Shown here: one piece after another, positions 1 through 5,794 of the stretch
Position numbering within the stretch: the first letter of the stretch is position 1
Layout of the letters: every line of letters begins with the position of its first letter
Assembly: GCA_012517025.1 (NCBI GenBank)
Contig: JAAYVT010000525.1
Span: forward strand, 1-6,068
Length of the DNA stretch: 6,068 nucleotides
Source: Phyllobacteriaceae bacterium
Lineage (GTDB): Bacteria; Pseudomonadota; Alphaproteobacteria; Rhizobiales; Ancalomicrobiaceae
Direction: 5' to 3'
Position numbers and translations under genes: made by a program
Notes under the pieces: generated by a model
Seen by the model: the letters and a program-made list of their open reading frames with translations, nothing else
Databases searched by the model: none
Told to the model about the DNA's origin: nothing

Positions 1-868
1 CCTCGGTGACCGGCGAACAGCTGCCGCATACCGCGATCAGGCGATCGACCGCCCCACGCGCCGTCGGTGCCGGCGCCAGCGGCAACGCCCCCGTCGCGGT
101 GAGATGGTCGACCAACGCATATTCGACGCCGGAGGAGCCGACCACGAAGGCCGGCGCCCGCGCGCCGTGTTCGGCGAGAAGCCGACCGGCGATCCGCGTC
201 GTCGCCGCGTCGAAGGTGTCGAGCAGGATCACGTCGGCCCGTTGCGTCAGTTCCTCCAGCGCCTCCGAGGCGTTCGGCCCGGTCATCTCGCGGAAGTCGA
301 AGCCGGCGATCCGCGCCGAGGTCTGCAGCGCCAGATGATTGCGGAGATCCGCGTCGTGCATCGGCGTCACCGGATGCCGGCTCATCGTCGGATGGCGGTC
401 GATCCGGAAGAGATCGCGCGTTCCCGATATGCTGCCCGCCGCGAAGAGATTGGAGAAGACGACGTAGCGCTGATGCCGCGTCACCCCGACGACGACCAGG
501 ACCGCCGGCCCGAACACCCGCCGGCCGATGTCGGCGGCGCGCCCGATGCTGCCGACGTCCGGCGCGGAATCGAAGGTCGAACAGGTCTTGTAATGGGTGA
601 GCGGCGCCCCGAGCGCCTTCAGTTTCTCGAAGATCGCCGGCAGTTCGGCGTCCATCCACGCCGGCGAGCGACTGCGCGACGTCCCCGCCACGCCGACCGC
701 GACGAGACCCGGATGGCGTGCCAAATCCGCAGGCGACGGCGGCGACAGGAACAGCGCGCCGGGCGCGCCGGCCATCGCGAGCGCCTCCAGCGCATCGGTC
801 GAACCGGTGAAGTCGTCGCCGTAGAATGTGATCAGCGGCGCGCGCGTCGCGCCGGTCGCGTTGTCCAT
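1..868 (-). CDS. Four-carbon acid sugar kinase (DUF1537/OtnK-DtnK family), 3' end beyond the left edge
   Basis: This frame was translated directly from the minus strand; it is open from 868 to the left edge and gives 289 residues without a stop. The start of the N-terminal sugar-acid-binding domain is unmistakable: ITFYGDDFTGSTDALEAL at residues 13-30. It is followed by the family motifs KTCSTFDSAP (94-103) with GSIG (106-109), and MSRHPVTPM (162-170). VCGSCSPVT (280-288) marks the start of the C-terminal nucleotide-binding domain, so roughly the last third is outside the window. Known members use ATP to phosphorylate D-threonate, D-erythronate or related acids at O4. The adjacent pdxA2-type dehydrogenase fits this role; the exact substrate cannot be read from sequence. 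The start at 868 was chosen because GAAGG lies 8 nt upstream. In-frame ATGs at 874, 922 and 931 are possible, but the last two lack a ribosome binding site and would add a poorly conserved-looking leader. Confidence 0.93.
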   Translation of the reverse strand, partial: MDNATGATRAPLITFYGDDFTGSTDALEALAMAGAPGALFLSPPSPADLARHPGLVAVGVAGTSRSRSPAWMDAELPAIFEKLKALGAPLTHYKTCSTFDSAPDVGSIGRAADIGRRVFGPAVLVVVGVTRHQRYVVFSNLFAAGSISGTRDLFRIDRHPTMSRHPVTPMHDADLRNHLALQTSARIAGFDFREMTGPNASEALEELTQRADVILLDTFDAATTRIAGRLLAEHGARAPAFVVGSSGVEYALVDHLTATGALPLAPAPTARGAVDRLIAVCGSCSPVTE

Positions 869-1019
869 CGCCATCGCCTTCACCGAGCGCCCCGAGCCGA
901 TGCCGGGGCGAGTTCGAAACATAGATATCATGGTTTTTGGTTTGTTTGAACAGTTTCGATGTGATATTTACGGCATAATTCACTCGAAGGGTGCGATCTC
1001 ACAACGAAGGGGCAGCTCC
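869..1019. promoter_or_regulatory. Divergent promoter region between sugar-acid kinase and pdxA2-type gene
   Basis: This region separates two divergent start codons. Its central part, about 915-985, is much more AT-rich than the flanking genes. On the plus strand CATAAT at 974-979 is a plausible -10 hexamer, but no good -35 lies at 16-18 nt, which would suit an activated promoter. TGTTTGAACA at 943-952 is a short dyad (arms TGTT/AACA). Its 17-nt context 944-960 is similar to 2752-2768. The region probably holds both promoters and a shared operator; the regulator is not visible in the window. Confidence 0.45.
1006..1012 (+). promoter_or_regulatory. Ribosome binding site of the pdxA2-type gene
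   Basis: GAAGGGG ends 7 nt before the ATG at 1020. It fixes the start there, although the reading frame stays open about 190 nt further upstream into the divergent region. Confidence 0.75.
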
Positions 1020-2006
1020 ATGAATCGGATCGGCGTCACCATGGGCGACCCGGCGGGCATCGGCCCGGAAGTGATCTGCAAATCTCTGCTCGCCATGTCG
1101 GCGCCCGAACGGGCCGGCTGTCTGGTGATCGGCGATCCGGTGTTCATGCGCCGCGCCGCCGATCTCGTCGGCGCCGACTTCGCCTTTCACCAGGGCGCGG
1201 GCCCCTGCCCGGTCGGCGACGTACCGCTGCTGCCGGTCGAGGCGCCCAATCGCGACGCGATCCTGCCCGGCCGGCTGTCCGCCGACGCCGGCGAGGCCGG
1301 CAAACGGTGCGTCGAGGTCGCGGTGAAACTGGCGCTGGCCGGCGAGATCGACGTGATCTCGACCGCCTCGATCAACAAGACGGCGCTGCGCATGGCCGGC
1401 TACGACCTCAACGGCCATGCCGGCCTGCTCTCCCACTTCACCGGCGTGAAGAAGAATTGGGCGGTGCTCGCCAGCCCGCAGTTTTCGGTGATCCACGTCT
1501 CGACGCACGTGTCGCTGATCCGTGCCGCCGAGCTGTGCCGGACCCCGCTGGTGCTGGAGGCGATCCGCGCCGCCCAAGCGCACATGGCGACCACCGGGAT
1601 CGCCCGCCCCCGCATCGCCGTCGCCGGCCTCAACCCGCACAGCGGCGAGGGCGGTCTCTACGGCGAAGAGGACGACGCCGAGATCGTCCCGGCGGTCCGC
1701 GCCGCGGTCGCCGAAGGCCTCGACGTCGCCGGCCCGATCGCCGGCGACGTGGTCTTCCAACAGGCGATCGACGGCAAGTTCGACATCGTCGTCGCCCAGT
1801 ACCACGACCAGGGCCACATCGCCGCCAAGCTGATCGGCGGCCACGACTGCGTCAACGTGACGGCCGGCCTGCCGGTGTTGCGCACCTCCGTCGACCACGG
1901 CACCGCCTTCGACATCGCCTGGACCGGCGTCGCCGATCCCTCGAACATGAAGGCGGCCCTCGCCATGGCCCGCAAGATGAAGCCGGTCGGATCCCCGACC
2001 GCCTGA
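1020..2006 (+). CDS. pdxA2: 4-phospho-D-threonate / 4-phospho-D-erythronate dehydrogenase, PdxA2 type
   Basis: The 328-residue product is full length for the PdxA family. The N-terminal signature MGDPAGIGPE is at residues 8-17. The three metal-binding histidines expected from E. coli PdxA are present: H163 in STHVSL, H207 in NPHSGEGG and H262 in YHDQGH. The GLPVLRTSVDHGTAFDIA segment (283-300) closes the active site. PdxA enzymes oxidise a phosphorylated hydroxy-acid with NAD+ and decarboxylate it. True PdxA makes the vitamin B6 precursor from 4-phosphohydroxythreonine, while PdxA2 enzymes convert 4-phospho-D-threonate or D-erythronate to dihydroxyacetone phosphate. The PdxA2 assignment rests on the facing DUF1537 kinase and on the YHDQGHIAAKLIGG variant, which reads closer to the catabolic group. 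A role in B6 synthesis cannot be excluded. A 6-bp hairpin (1985-2000) lies over the last codons. Confidence 0.88.
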   Translation: MNRIGVTMGDPAGIGPEVICKSLLAMSAPERAGCLVIGDPVFMRRAADLVGADFAFHQGAGPCPVGDVPLLPVEAPNRDAILPGRLSADAGEAGKRCVEVAVKLALAGEIDVISTASINKTALRMAGYDLNGHAGLLSHFTGVKKNWAVLASPQFSVIHVSTHVSLIRAAELCRTPLVLEAIRAAQAHMATTGIARPRIAVAGLNPHSGEGGLYGEEDDAEIVPAVRAAVAEGLDVAGPIAGDVVFQQAIDGKFDIVVAQYHDQGHIAAKLIGGHDCVNVTAGLPVLRTSVDHGTAFDIAWTGVADPSNMKAALAMARKMKPVGSPTA

Positions 2007-2067
2007 GCGCCGACGGCGGACGTCTCGCTCTACCCGGGCACGGGGCGGCCGGACCGCAACGCCGACC
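2007..2067. other. Short gap between convergent pdxA2-type gene and mobB
   Basis: These 61 GC-rich bases lie between the two convergent stop codons. They hold no credible gene. I see only small GC-rich dyads (for example CGCCGACGGCG just after the pdxA2 stop) and no T-tract, so no clear intrinsic terminator. Confidence 0.5.
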
Positions 2068-2577
2068 TCACGACGACGCCCGATCCCATCGTGCGTCGTC
2101 GAGGATGAAGTCGACGATCGCGGCCGGCGAATTCAGGTCGAGCGTCGGCGCGGCCGCGTCGATCGGCGGTTCGTCGCAGGCCACGGCGACGACGTCGCCG
2201 CCGGGACGCCACATCAGCGCATGCCCGAGCGAAGGTCGATGGACCTCGATCTTCGGATGCGAATGGGCGTGGAACCCCTCGATCAGCAACACGTCCGTCG
2301 GCGCCATCTCGCCGATCAGCGCGTCGATGTCGGGTTCGGCGGTCTCCGGCGTTTCCGTCGTCAACGCCCAGCGCCGCCCGCACACCACCATCACCTGATC
2401 CGCCCCCGCCGCGCGGTGGCGATGGCTGTCCTTGCCCGGACGGTCGATGTCGAAGTCGTGATGGGTGTGCTTCATCGTCGAGACGCGACGACCACGCTCG
2501 CGAAGGATCGGAACGATCTTCTCGAGCAGCGTGGTCTTGCCCGCGCCGGAACGCCCCACCAATCCGAAGATGCGCAT
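2068..2577 (-). CDS. mobB: Molybdopterin-guanine dinucleotide biosynthesis protein MobB
   Basis: The product is a 169-residue GTP-binding protein, the usual MobB length. The P-loop GRSGAGKT is at residues 8-15. The MobB signature KHTHHDFDIDRPGKDSHRHR is at 36-55 and is followed by AAGAD. VLLIEGFH at 96-103 is the Walker B-like segment. The C-terminus (TLDLNSPAAIVDFIL, 145-159) matches the family ending. MobB binds GTP and assists MobA in attaching the nucleotide to molybdopterin, giving the MGD cofactor of DMSO-reductase-family enzymes such as formate dehydrogenase. No mobA is in the window. The start at 2577 has AAGGAA 8 nt upstream. The frame extends to 2700, but the extra 41 residues are Arg/Gly-rich, unlike the family, and precede the P-loop strand, so I reject them. 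The gene is divergent from fdhD. Confidence 0.95.
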   Translation of the reverse strand: MRIFGLVGRSGAGKTTLLEKIVPILRERGRRVSTMKHTHHDFDIDRPGKDSHRHRAAGADQVMVVCGRRWALTTETPETAEPDIDALIGEMAPTDVLLIEGFHAHSHPKIEVHRPSLGHALMWRPGGDVVAVACDEPPIDAAAPTLDLNSPAAIVDFILDDARWDRASS

Positions 2578-2585
2578 CTTCCCGG

Positions 2586-2591
2586 TTCCTT
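2586..2591 (-). promoter_or_regulatory. Ribosome binding site of mobB
   Basis: AAGGAA on the minus strand lies 8 nt before the ATG at 2577. It decides for this start over the upstream in-frame ATG at 2700. Confidence 0.65.
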
Positions 2592-2793
2592 TCCATCGCC
2601 GCGCCGACATCCGCCGGGTCGAGCCGCGGCCGAGACCAGTCGAGCCCCATCGAGCACCCACGCAGGGCACCGAAACATTCGGCCCGACCAATCTATTCAC
2701 CCGCTCGACCGAGATGTATGAGATTTACTGCTTATCTTCGTCGCATGAATAGTTTAAACAGACTCGATAATAGATGATAGCTATTTCCCAATA

Positions 2794-2823
2794 GATATAT
2801 TTTATCGACTTTTTATTTGTCAA
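2794..2823 (-). promoter_or_regulatory. Candidate sigma-70 promoter reading toward mobB
   Basis: On the minus strand a perfect TTGACA (-35, at 2818-2823) is followed after 18 nt by TATATC (-10, at 2794-2799). The TCGATAA/TTATCGA inverted repeat (right arm 2802-2808) falls inside the spacer, so a bound repressor would occlude the promoter. The transcript would have a 5' leader of about 200 nt before mobB. No comparable plus-strand promoter for fdhD stands out; TATATT at 2796-2801 is a -10-like hexamer without a good -35. Confidence 0.35.
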
Positions 2824-2840
2824 AAAGCATCTCGCATGAG

Positions 2841-2856
2841 ATCTTCGGTCGAAGAT
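2841..2856. promoter_or_regulatory. 16-bp dyad upstream of fdhD, TTCG-N2-CGAA core
   Basis: ATCTTCGGTCGAAGAT has perfect 7-bp arms around a GT centre and ends 18 nt before the fdhD start codon at 2875. The core TTCG-N2-CGAA also occurs directly upstream of focA (5781-5792). It may be an operator shared by the formate genes, or an mRNA hairpin in the fdhD leader. Confidence 0.4.
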
Positions 2857-2874
2857 TGCGGACGAGAGAGCACC

Positions 2875-3696
2875 ATGAATTACGTCGTTGCGACGCCCCC
2901 CGAGGGGTCTCACATGTTTCTCGCGCGGCGGTTCGACGAACGCGACGTCACCGCGCGCGACGAGCCGGTGGCGATCGAAATGCCGGTGGCACTGCTCTTC
3001 GCCGGCCGGTCCTTCGCGGTGATGTTGGCGACCCCGACCGACCTCGCCGACTTCGCCCGCGGTTTCGCGTTGACGGAAGGCGTCGTCGAAGACTTCGACG
3101 AGATCGGCGCCGTCGACGTTCGCCGCCTCGAACGCGGCGTCGAGGTGCGCGTCGAGATCCCGACCGATCGCGCCCTGGCGCTCGACGGGCGCCGCCGATC
3201 GCTGGTCGGCCGCACCGGCTGCGGCCTGTGCGGCGTCGATCGGTTCTCGGAGGCGCTCCGCCCGGTGGCGGCGGTGGAGGGAAACGGCGTGGTGACGCCT
3301 GCCGCCCTTCGCCGCGCCGTCGGCGAACTGCCGCGCCACCAGATCCTGAACGCGCGCGTCGGCTCGGTCCACGCCGCCGCCTTCGCCGACGAGACCGGCG
3401 AGATCCTGCTCGCCCGCGAAGACGTCGGACGCCACAACGCGCTCGACAAACTGATCGGCGCGCTGCGCGTCCGGTCGATCGACACCGCGCGCGGCTTCGT
3501 CCTGGTGTCGAGCCGCTGCTCCTACGAAATGGTGCACAAGACCGCCTCGGCCGGCATCGGGCTGATCTCCGCCGTCTCGGCGCCGACCTCGCTCGCCGTC
3601 GAACTCGCCGAAAAGGTGCGGGTCGGCCTCGTCGGCTACGCCCGCGAGGGCCGGTTCACCGTCTACGCCCGGCCCGAGCGCATCGCCGAGGTGTGA
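2875..3696 (+). CDS. fdhD: Formate dehydrogenase accessory sulfurtransferase FdhD
   Basis: The 273-residue product is close to the length of E. coli FdhD. GRTGCGLCG contains the CxxC pair (C116 and C119) that takes sulfur from the IscS cysteine desulfurase. VGRHNALDK (184-192) and SSRCSYEMV (212-220) are family signatures. FdhD transfers the sulfur to the molybdenum or tungsten bis-MGD cofactor, which is essential for active formate dehydrogenase; it acts in the cytoplasm. Three starts are possible. ATG 2875 follows GAGAGA by 5 nt and places the CxxC pair at nearly the E. coli position. ATG 2836 has no ribosome binding site. ATG 2914 follows GAGGGG and would give 260 residues, so it remains a real alternative. 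The gene stands alone on the plus strand, diverging from mobB and converging on moaA. It implies a formate dehydrogenase gene elsewhere. Confidence 0.95.
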   Translation: MNYVVATPPEGSHMFLARRFDERDVTARDEPVAIEMPVALLFAGRSFAVMLATPTDLADFARGFALTEGVVEDFDEIGAVDVRRLERGVEVRVEIPTDRALALDGRRRSLVGRTGCGLCGVDRFSEALRPVAAVEGNGVVTPAALRRAVGELPRHQILNARVGSVHAAAFADETGEILLAREDVGRHNALDKLIGALRVRSIDTARGFVLVSSRCSYEMVHKTASAGIGLISAVSAPTSLAVELAEKVRVGLVGYAREGRFTVYARPERIAEV

Positions 3697-3716
3697 CCCA
3701 TCCGCCGCCTCGGCCA

Positions 3717-3767
3717 CGATCGCCCCCGACGAATCCCCGTCCGCCCCTGCGGACGACGGGGCGATCG
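3717..3767. terminator. Probable bidirectional terminator between fdhD and moaA
   Basis: A nested inverted repeat sits in the 88-nt gap between convergent genes. The outer arms CGATCGCCCC (3717-3726) and GGGGCGATCG (3758-3767) are perfect 10-bp complements. Inside them GTCCGC (3739-3744) and GCGGAC (3749-3754) pair around a CCCT loop. No T-tract follows on either strand, so it is either a GC-only terminator, as is common in high-GC genomes, or a transcript-end stabiliser. Confidence 0.55.
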
Positions 3768-3784
3768 ACCGACCGCCCCACCGA

Positions 3785-4810
3785 TCATCCCCCGGTGCTC
3801 CACATCGCCCGGTCGATCCCGCCGAGATCGGGCCGGCTCGCGTCGAAGACGTGGCCCTGCGGCTTACGCGCGATCGCCGCGGCGATCGCCTCCCGCAACG
3901 CTTCGTCGCTCTCCGTCGAGCGCAGCAACGGCTTCAGATCGACGCCGTCGGACCGCCCCAGACAGGTCGCGAGGCGTCCGTCCGCCGCGATCCGCACCCG
4001 ATTGCAGTCGCGACAGAAGCCGTGGCTCATCGGCGTGATGAAGCCGAGCCGGCCACCGGTCTCCTCGACCCGCACGTAACGGGCCGGACCATGACTGCGG
4101 TCGGGCAGGTCGACCAGCGTCCATCGCCGCGCGAGAGCCTCACGGACGTGCGCCAGCGGCACGTAGCGACGCGAGGTGTCGCGGTTCGAGCGCCCGATCG
4201 GCATGGTCTCGATCAACGCGACACTCATGTCCCGCCGGTGGGCGAACAGCACCAGGTCCTCGATCGTCTCGGCGTTGACGCCCGCCATCACCACCGCGTT
4301 GAGGCGAATGCCGAACCCGACCGCCCGCGCGGCGTCGAGGCCGCGCAGCACGTCGGCGAGACGACCGCCCCCGGTCACCCGCGCGAAGACCTCCGGATCG
4401 AGTGTGTCGAGTGACACGTTGATCCGCCGCACCCCGGCGTCGAACAGCGCGGCGGCATGCGGGACGAGCAACGATCCGTTGGTGGTCAGCGTGATCTCGT
4501 CGAGCGCCCCGGCGGCGATGTGACGGGACAGAGACTTCGCCAAATCGACGAGGCCCCGTCGCGCCAGCGGCTCGCCGCCGGTCAGGCGGAGCCGCCGGAC
4601 GCCGCCGGTGACGAAGATCGACGCCAGCCGATCGATCTCCTCGAGCGTCAGGAGTTCGCGTTTCGGCAGGAACACCGGCGCCTCGCCCATGCAATAGGCG
4701 CAGCGGTAGTTGCAGCGATCCGTCACCGAGACGCGGAGATAATCGATGCGCCGCTCGAAGGCGTCGACGTAAGGGGTGGCCGGCGCGGACACGGACGAGG
4801 AGAGGGTCAT
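3785..4810 (-). CDS. moaA: GTP 3',8-cyclase MoaA (molybdenum cofactor biosynthesis)
   Basis: The 341-residue radical SAM enzyme is full length. The N-terminal cluster motif CNYRCAYC gives C33, C37 and C40; GGEP (78-81) is the SAM-binding motif. The C-terminal [4Fe-4S] cluster ligands are C266, C269 and C283 in FCRDC...C, and the protein ends in the conserved Gly-Gly tail (340-341). MoaA rearranges GTP to 3',8-cyclo-7,8-dihydro-GTP, the first step of molybdopterin synthesis. The start at 4810 gives the usual N-terminus before RIDYLRVSVTDRCN; its ribosome binding site is weak (GAGA-rich). It lies 65 nt downstream of focA on the same strand with a strong hairpin between, so its expression may be a fraction of focA transcription or come from its own promoter. 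moaC and other moa genes are not in the window. Confidence 0.96.
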   Translation of the reverse strand: MTLSSSVSAPATPYVDAFERRIDYLRVSVTDRCNYRCAYCMGEAPVFLPKRELLTLEEIDRLASIFVTGGVRRLRLTGGEPLARRGLVDLAKSLSRHIAAGALDEITLTTNGSLLVPHAAALFDAGVRRINVSLDTLDPEVFARVTGGGRLADVLRGLDAARAVGFGIRLNAVVMAGVNAETIEDLVLFAHRRDMSVALIETMPIGRSNRDTSRRYVPLAHVREALARRWTLVDLPDRSHGPARYVRVEETGGRLGFITPMSHGFCRDCNRVRIAADGRLATCLGRSDGVDLKPLLRSTESDEALREAIAAAIARKPQGHVFDASRPDLGGIDRAMWSTGG

Positions 4811-4845
4811 TGTCTCGATCTCGCTGAGCGAACGTCGCGACGGGG

Positions 4846-4868
4846 GCACGGGGGCCGAGCCCCCGTGC
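4846..4868 (-). terminator. GC hairpin between focA and moaA
   Basis: Perfect 10-bp arms GCACGGGGGC (4846-4855) and GCCCCCGTGC (4859-4868) enclose a 3-nt loop. On the minus strand the hairpin begins 7 nt after the focA stop codon. No U-tract follows, so it may be a partial terminator or may protect the 3' end of focA mRNA and lower moaA levels. Confidence 0.5.
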
Positions 4869-4875
4869 GTCCGTC

Positions 4876-5766
4876 TCATTCGGCCGGCCGGGTGGCCGCC
4901 TTCGGCGCGAGCGGGGTGATGCCGCCGAGGCCCTTGCGGTAGATGAGCCAGTAGATGACGCCGACGAAGCCGGCACCGCCGACGATGTTGCCGAGCGTCG
5001 CCGGGATCAGGTTGTGGACGATGTTCGGCAGGGTGACCACCGAGACGTCGAGGCCGGCCGGCACGTGTCCGGTCTGCACCAGGACGTAAGCCATCGGCAG
5101 GAACATCATGTTGGCGATGCAGTGCTCGAACCCGGCGGCGACGAAGGCGGCGACCGGCAGGATCATGCCCGCCATCTTGTCGGCGACCGAACGGCCGGCA
5201 TAGGCGAGCCAGACCGCCAGACACACCAGAATGTTGCACATGATGCCCTTGAAGAAGATCGTCACGGCGTCGGGCGACAGCTTGCCGATCGCCAGCTTCA
5301 AAAGGCCGGCGCCGACCTGACCGCCGTTGAGGTCCGGGAAGTGCGACATGTAGAGCAGGAAGACGAGGCCGAGGGCGCCGATCAGGTTGCCGACCCACAC
5401 GATCGTCCAGTTCTTCAGCACCTCGCCGGTGGAGATCTGCTTGTTCGCCCAAGCCATCACGATGAGGCAGTTGCCGGTGAAGAGTTCGGCGCCGGCGATC
5501 ATCACCAGCGCCAGACCGAGCGAGAAGGCGACGCCGCCGAGAAAGCGCTGCGCCGCGAAGCCCATGCTCGGATCGCCGAGAATGATGGCGAAGAACATGC
5601 CGCCGAGGCCGATCGAGCCGCCGGCGACCACCGCCAGCGTCAGTTCCGGCAGGAACGGCATCCGGGCCTTCTTGACCCCGAGCTTCTCGACCTTGTCCTG
5701 GATCTCGGCGGGAGAATAGGCGTCCGAACCGAAGAGTTCGGACTTGTGTGACGCGGTGTCGGCCAT
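4876..5766 (-). CDS. focA: Formate channel of the FNT family (FocA)
   Basis: The 296-residue membrane protein has six predicted helices at about 40-63, 76-103, 118-142, 170-190, 198-230 and 253-276. Family marks are ELFTGNC (94-100, the Omega loop with T97), KNWTIVWVGNLIGAL (118-132), CLAVWLAYAGRS (182-193), GFEHCIANM (212-220) with the central pore histidine H215, and NLIPATLGNIVGG (252-264). These read much closer to E. coli FocA than to nitrite (NirC) or hydrosulfide members. FocA forms pentamers in the inner membrane and moves formate/formic acid both ways. The neighbouring hycI, moaA and fdhD support formate as substrate. The start at 5766 has AAGGAG 6 nt upstream. A sigma-54-like element lies at 5795-5808. 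It appears to be transcribed after hycI and before moaA. Confidence 0.94.
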   Translation of the reverse strand: MADTASHKSELFGSDAYSPAEIQDKVEKLGVKKARMPFLPELTLAVVAGGSIGLGGMFFAIILGDPSMGFAAQRFLGGVAFSLGLALVMIAGAELFTGNCLIVMAWANKQISTGEVLKNWTIVWVGNLIGALGLVFLLYMSHFPDLNGGQVGAGLLKLAIGKLSPDAVTIFFKGIMCNILVCLAVWLAYAGRSVADKMAGMILPVAAFVAAGFEHCIANMMFLPMAYVLVQTGHVPAGLDVSVVTLPNIVHNLIPATLGNIVGGAGFVGVIYWLIYRKGLGGITPLAPKAATRPAE

Positions 5767-5772
5767 TTTGGG

Positions 5773-5778
5773 CTCCTT
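5773..5778 (-). promoter_or_regulatory. Ribosome binding site of focA
   Basis: AAGGAG on the minus strand, with 6 nt to the ATG at 5766, is the strongest ribosome binding site in the window. It begins 2 nt downstream of the 5781-5792 dyad, so anything bound to that dyad in the RNA or DNA could affect translation or initiation. Confidence 0.7.
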
Positions 5779-5780
5779 GA

Positions 5781-5792
5781 ATTCGTCCGAAT
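5781..5792. promoter_or_regulatory. Dyad ATTCG-N2-CGAAT upstream of focA
   Basis: ATTCGTCCGAAT has perfect 5-bp arms around a TC centre. It shares the TTCG-N2-CGAA core with the dyad before fdhD. It lies just downstream of the -12 half of the sigma-54-like element and would overlap the predicted transcription start. Confidence 0.35.
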
Positions 5793-5794
5793 GC

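Larger units (their letters stand above)
2578..2874. promoter_or_regulatory. Divergent mobB-fdhD intergenic region with AT-rich island
   Basis: About 300 bases lie between the two divergent starts and contain no credible gene. The mobB-proximal part (2578-2700) is GC-rich and may fold as an mRNA leader; 2665-2685 can form an 8-bp hairpin with a UGU loop and a 2-nt bulge. The part from about 2716 to 2835 is strikingly AT-rich. It contains the GTTTAAAC palindrome (2752-2759), ATAGCTAT (2777-2784), the direct repeat AATAGAT at 2769 and 2790, and the inverted repeat TCGATAA/TTATCGA (2764-2770, 2802-2808). The fdhD-proximal part carries two adjoining dyads at 2829-2842 and 2841-2856. Confidence 0.6.

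Noticed and set aside
104..949. Plus-strand open frame of 281 codons opposite the sugar-acid kinase
   Set aside because: It is Arg-rich and motif-free. The minus strand encodes an unmistakable DUF1537 kinase over the same bases.
999..1898. Minus-strand open frame of 299 codons opposite the pdxA2-type gene
   Set aside because: It is a shadow frame caused by strong GC bias at third positions. It contains no recognisable motif, and the plus strand encodes a full PdxA family protein.
2578..2700. In-frame upstream extension of MobB by 41 residues
   Set aside because: The extension is Arg/Gly-rich and unlike the family. MobB proteins begin directly at the P-loop strand, and a good ribosome binding site precedes 2577.
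2847..2859. Second sigma-54-like element before fdhD (GG ... TTGC on the plus strand)
   Set aside because: GG and GC are separated by 9 nt instead of the strict 10. The element is embedded in the 2841-2856 dyad, and the predicted start would leave almost no leader before ATG 2875. It would only make sense with the later ATG at 2914.
2725..3717. Minus-strand open frame of 330 codons opposite fdhD
   Set aside because: Its composition is typical of an antisense shadow (Arg, Gly, Asp and His-rich). It also runs through the AT-rich regulatory island, where real coding sequence is not expected.
5014..5751. Plus-strand open frame of 245 codons opposite focA
   Set aside because: Its sequence is dominated by Asp, His, Arg and Glu, as expected for the complement of a membrane protein gene. 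It has no domain or credible start context.
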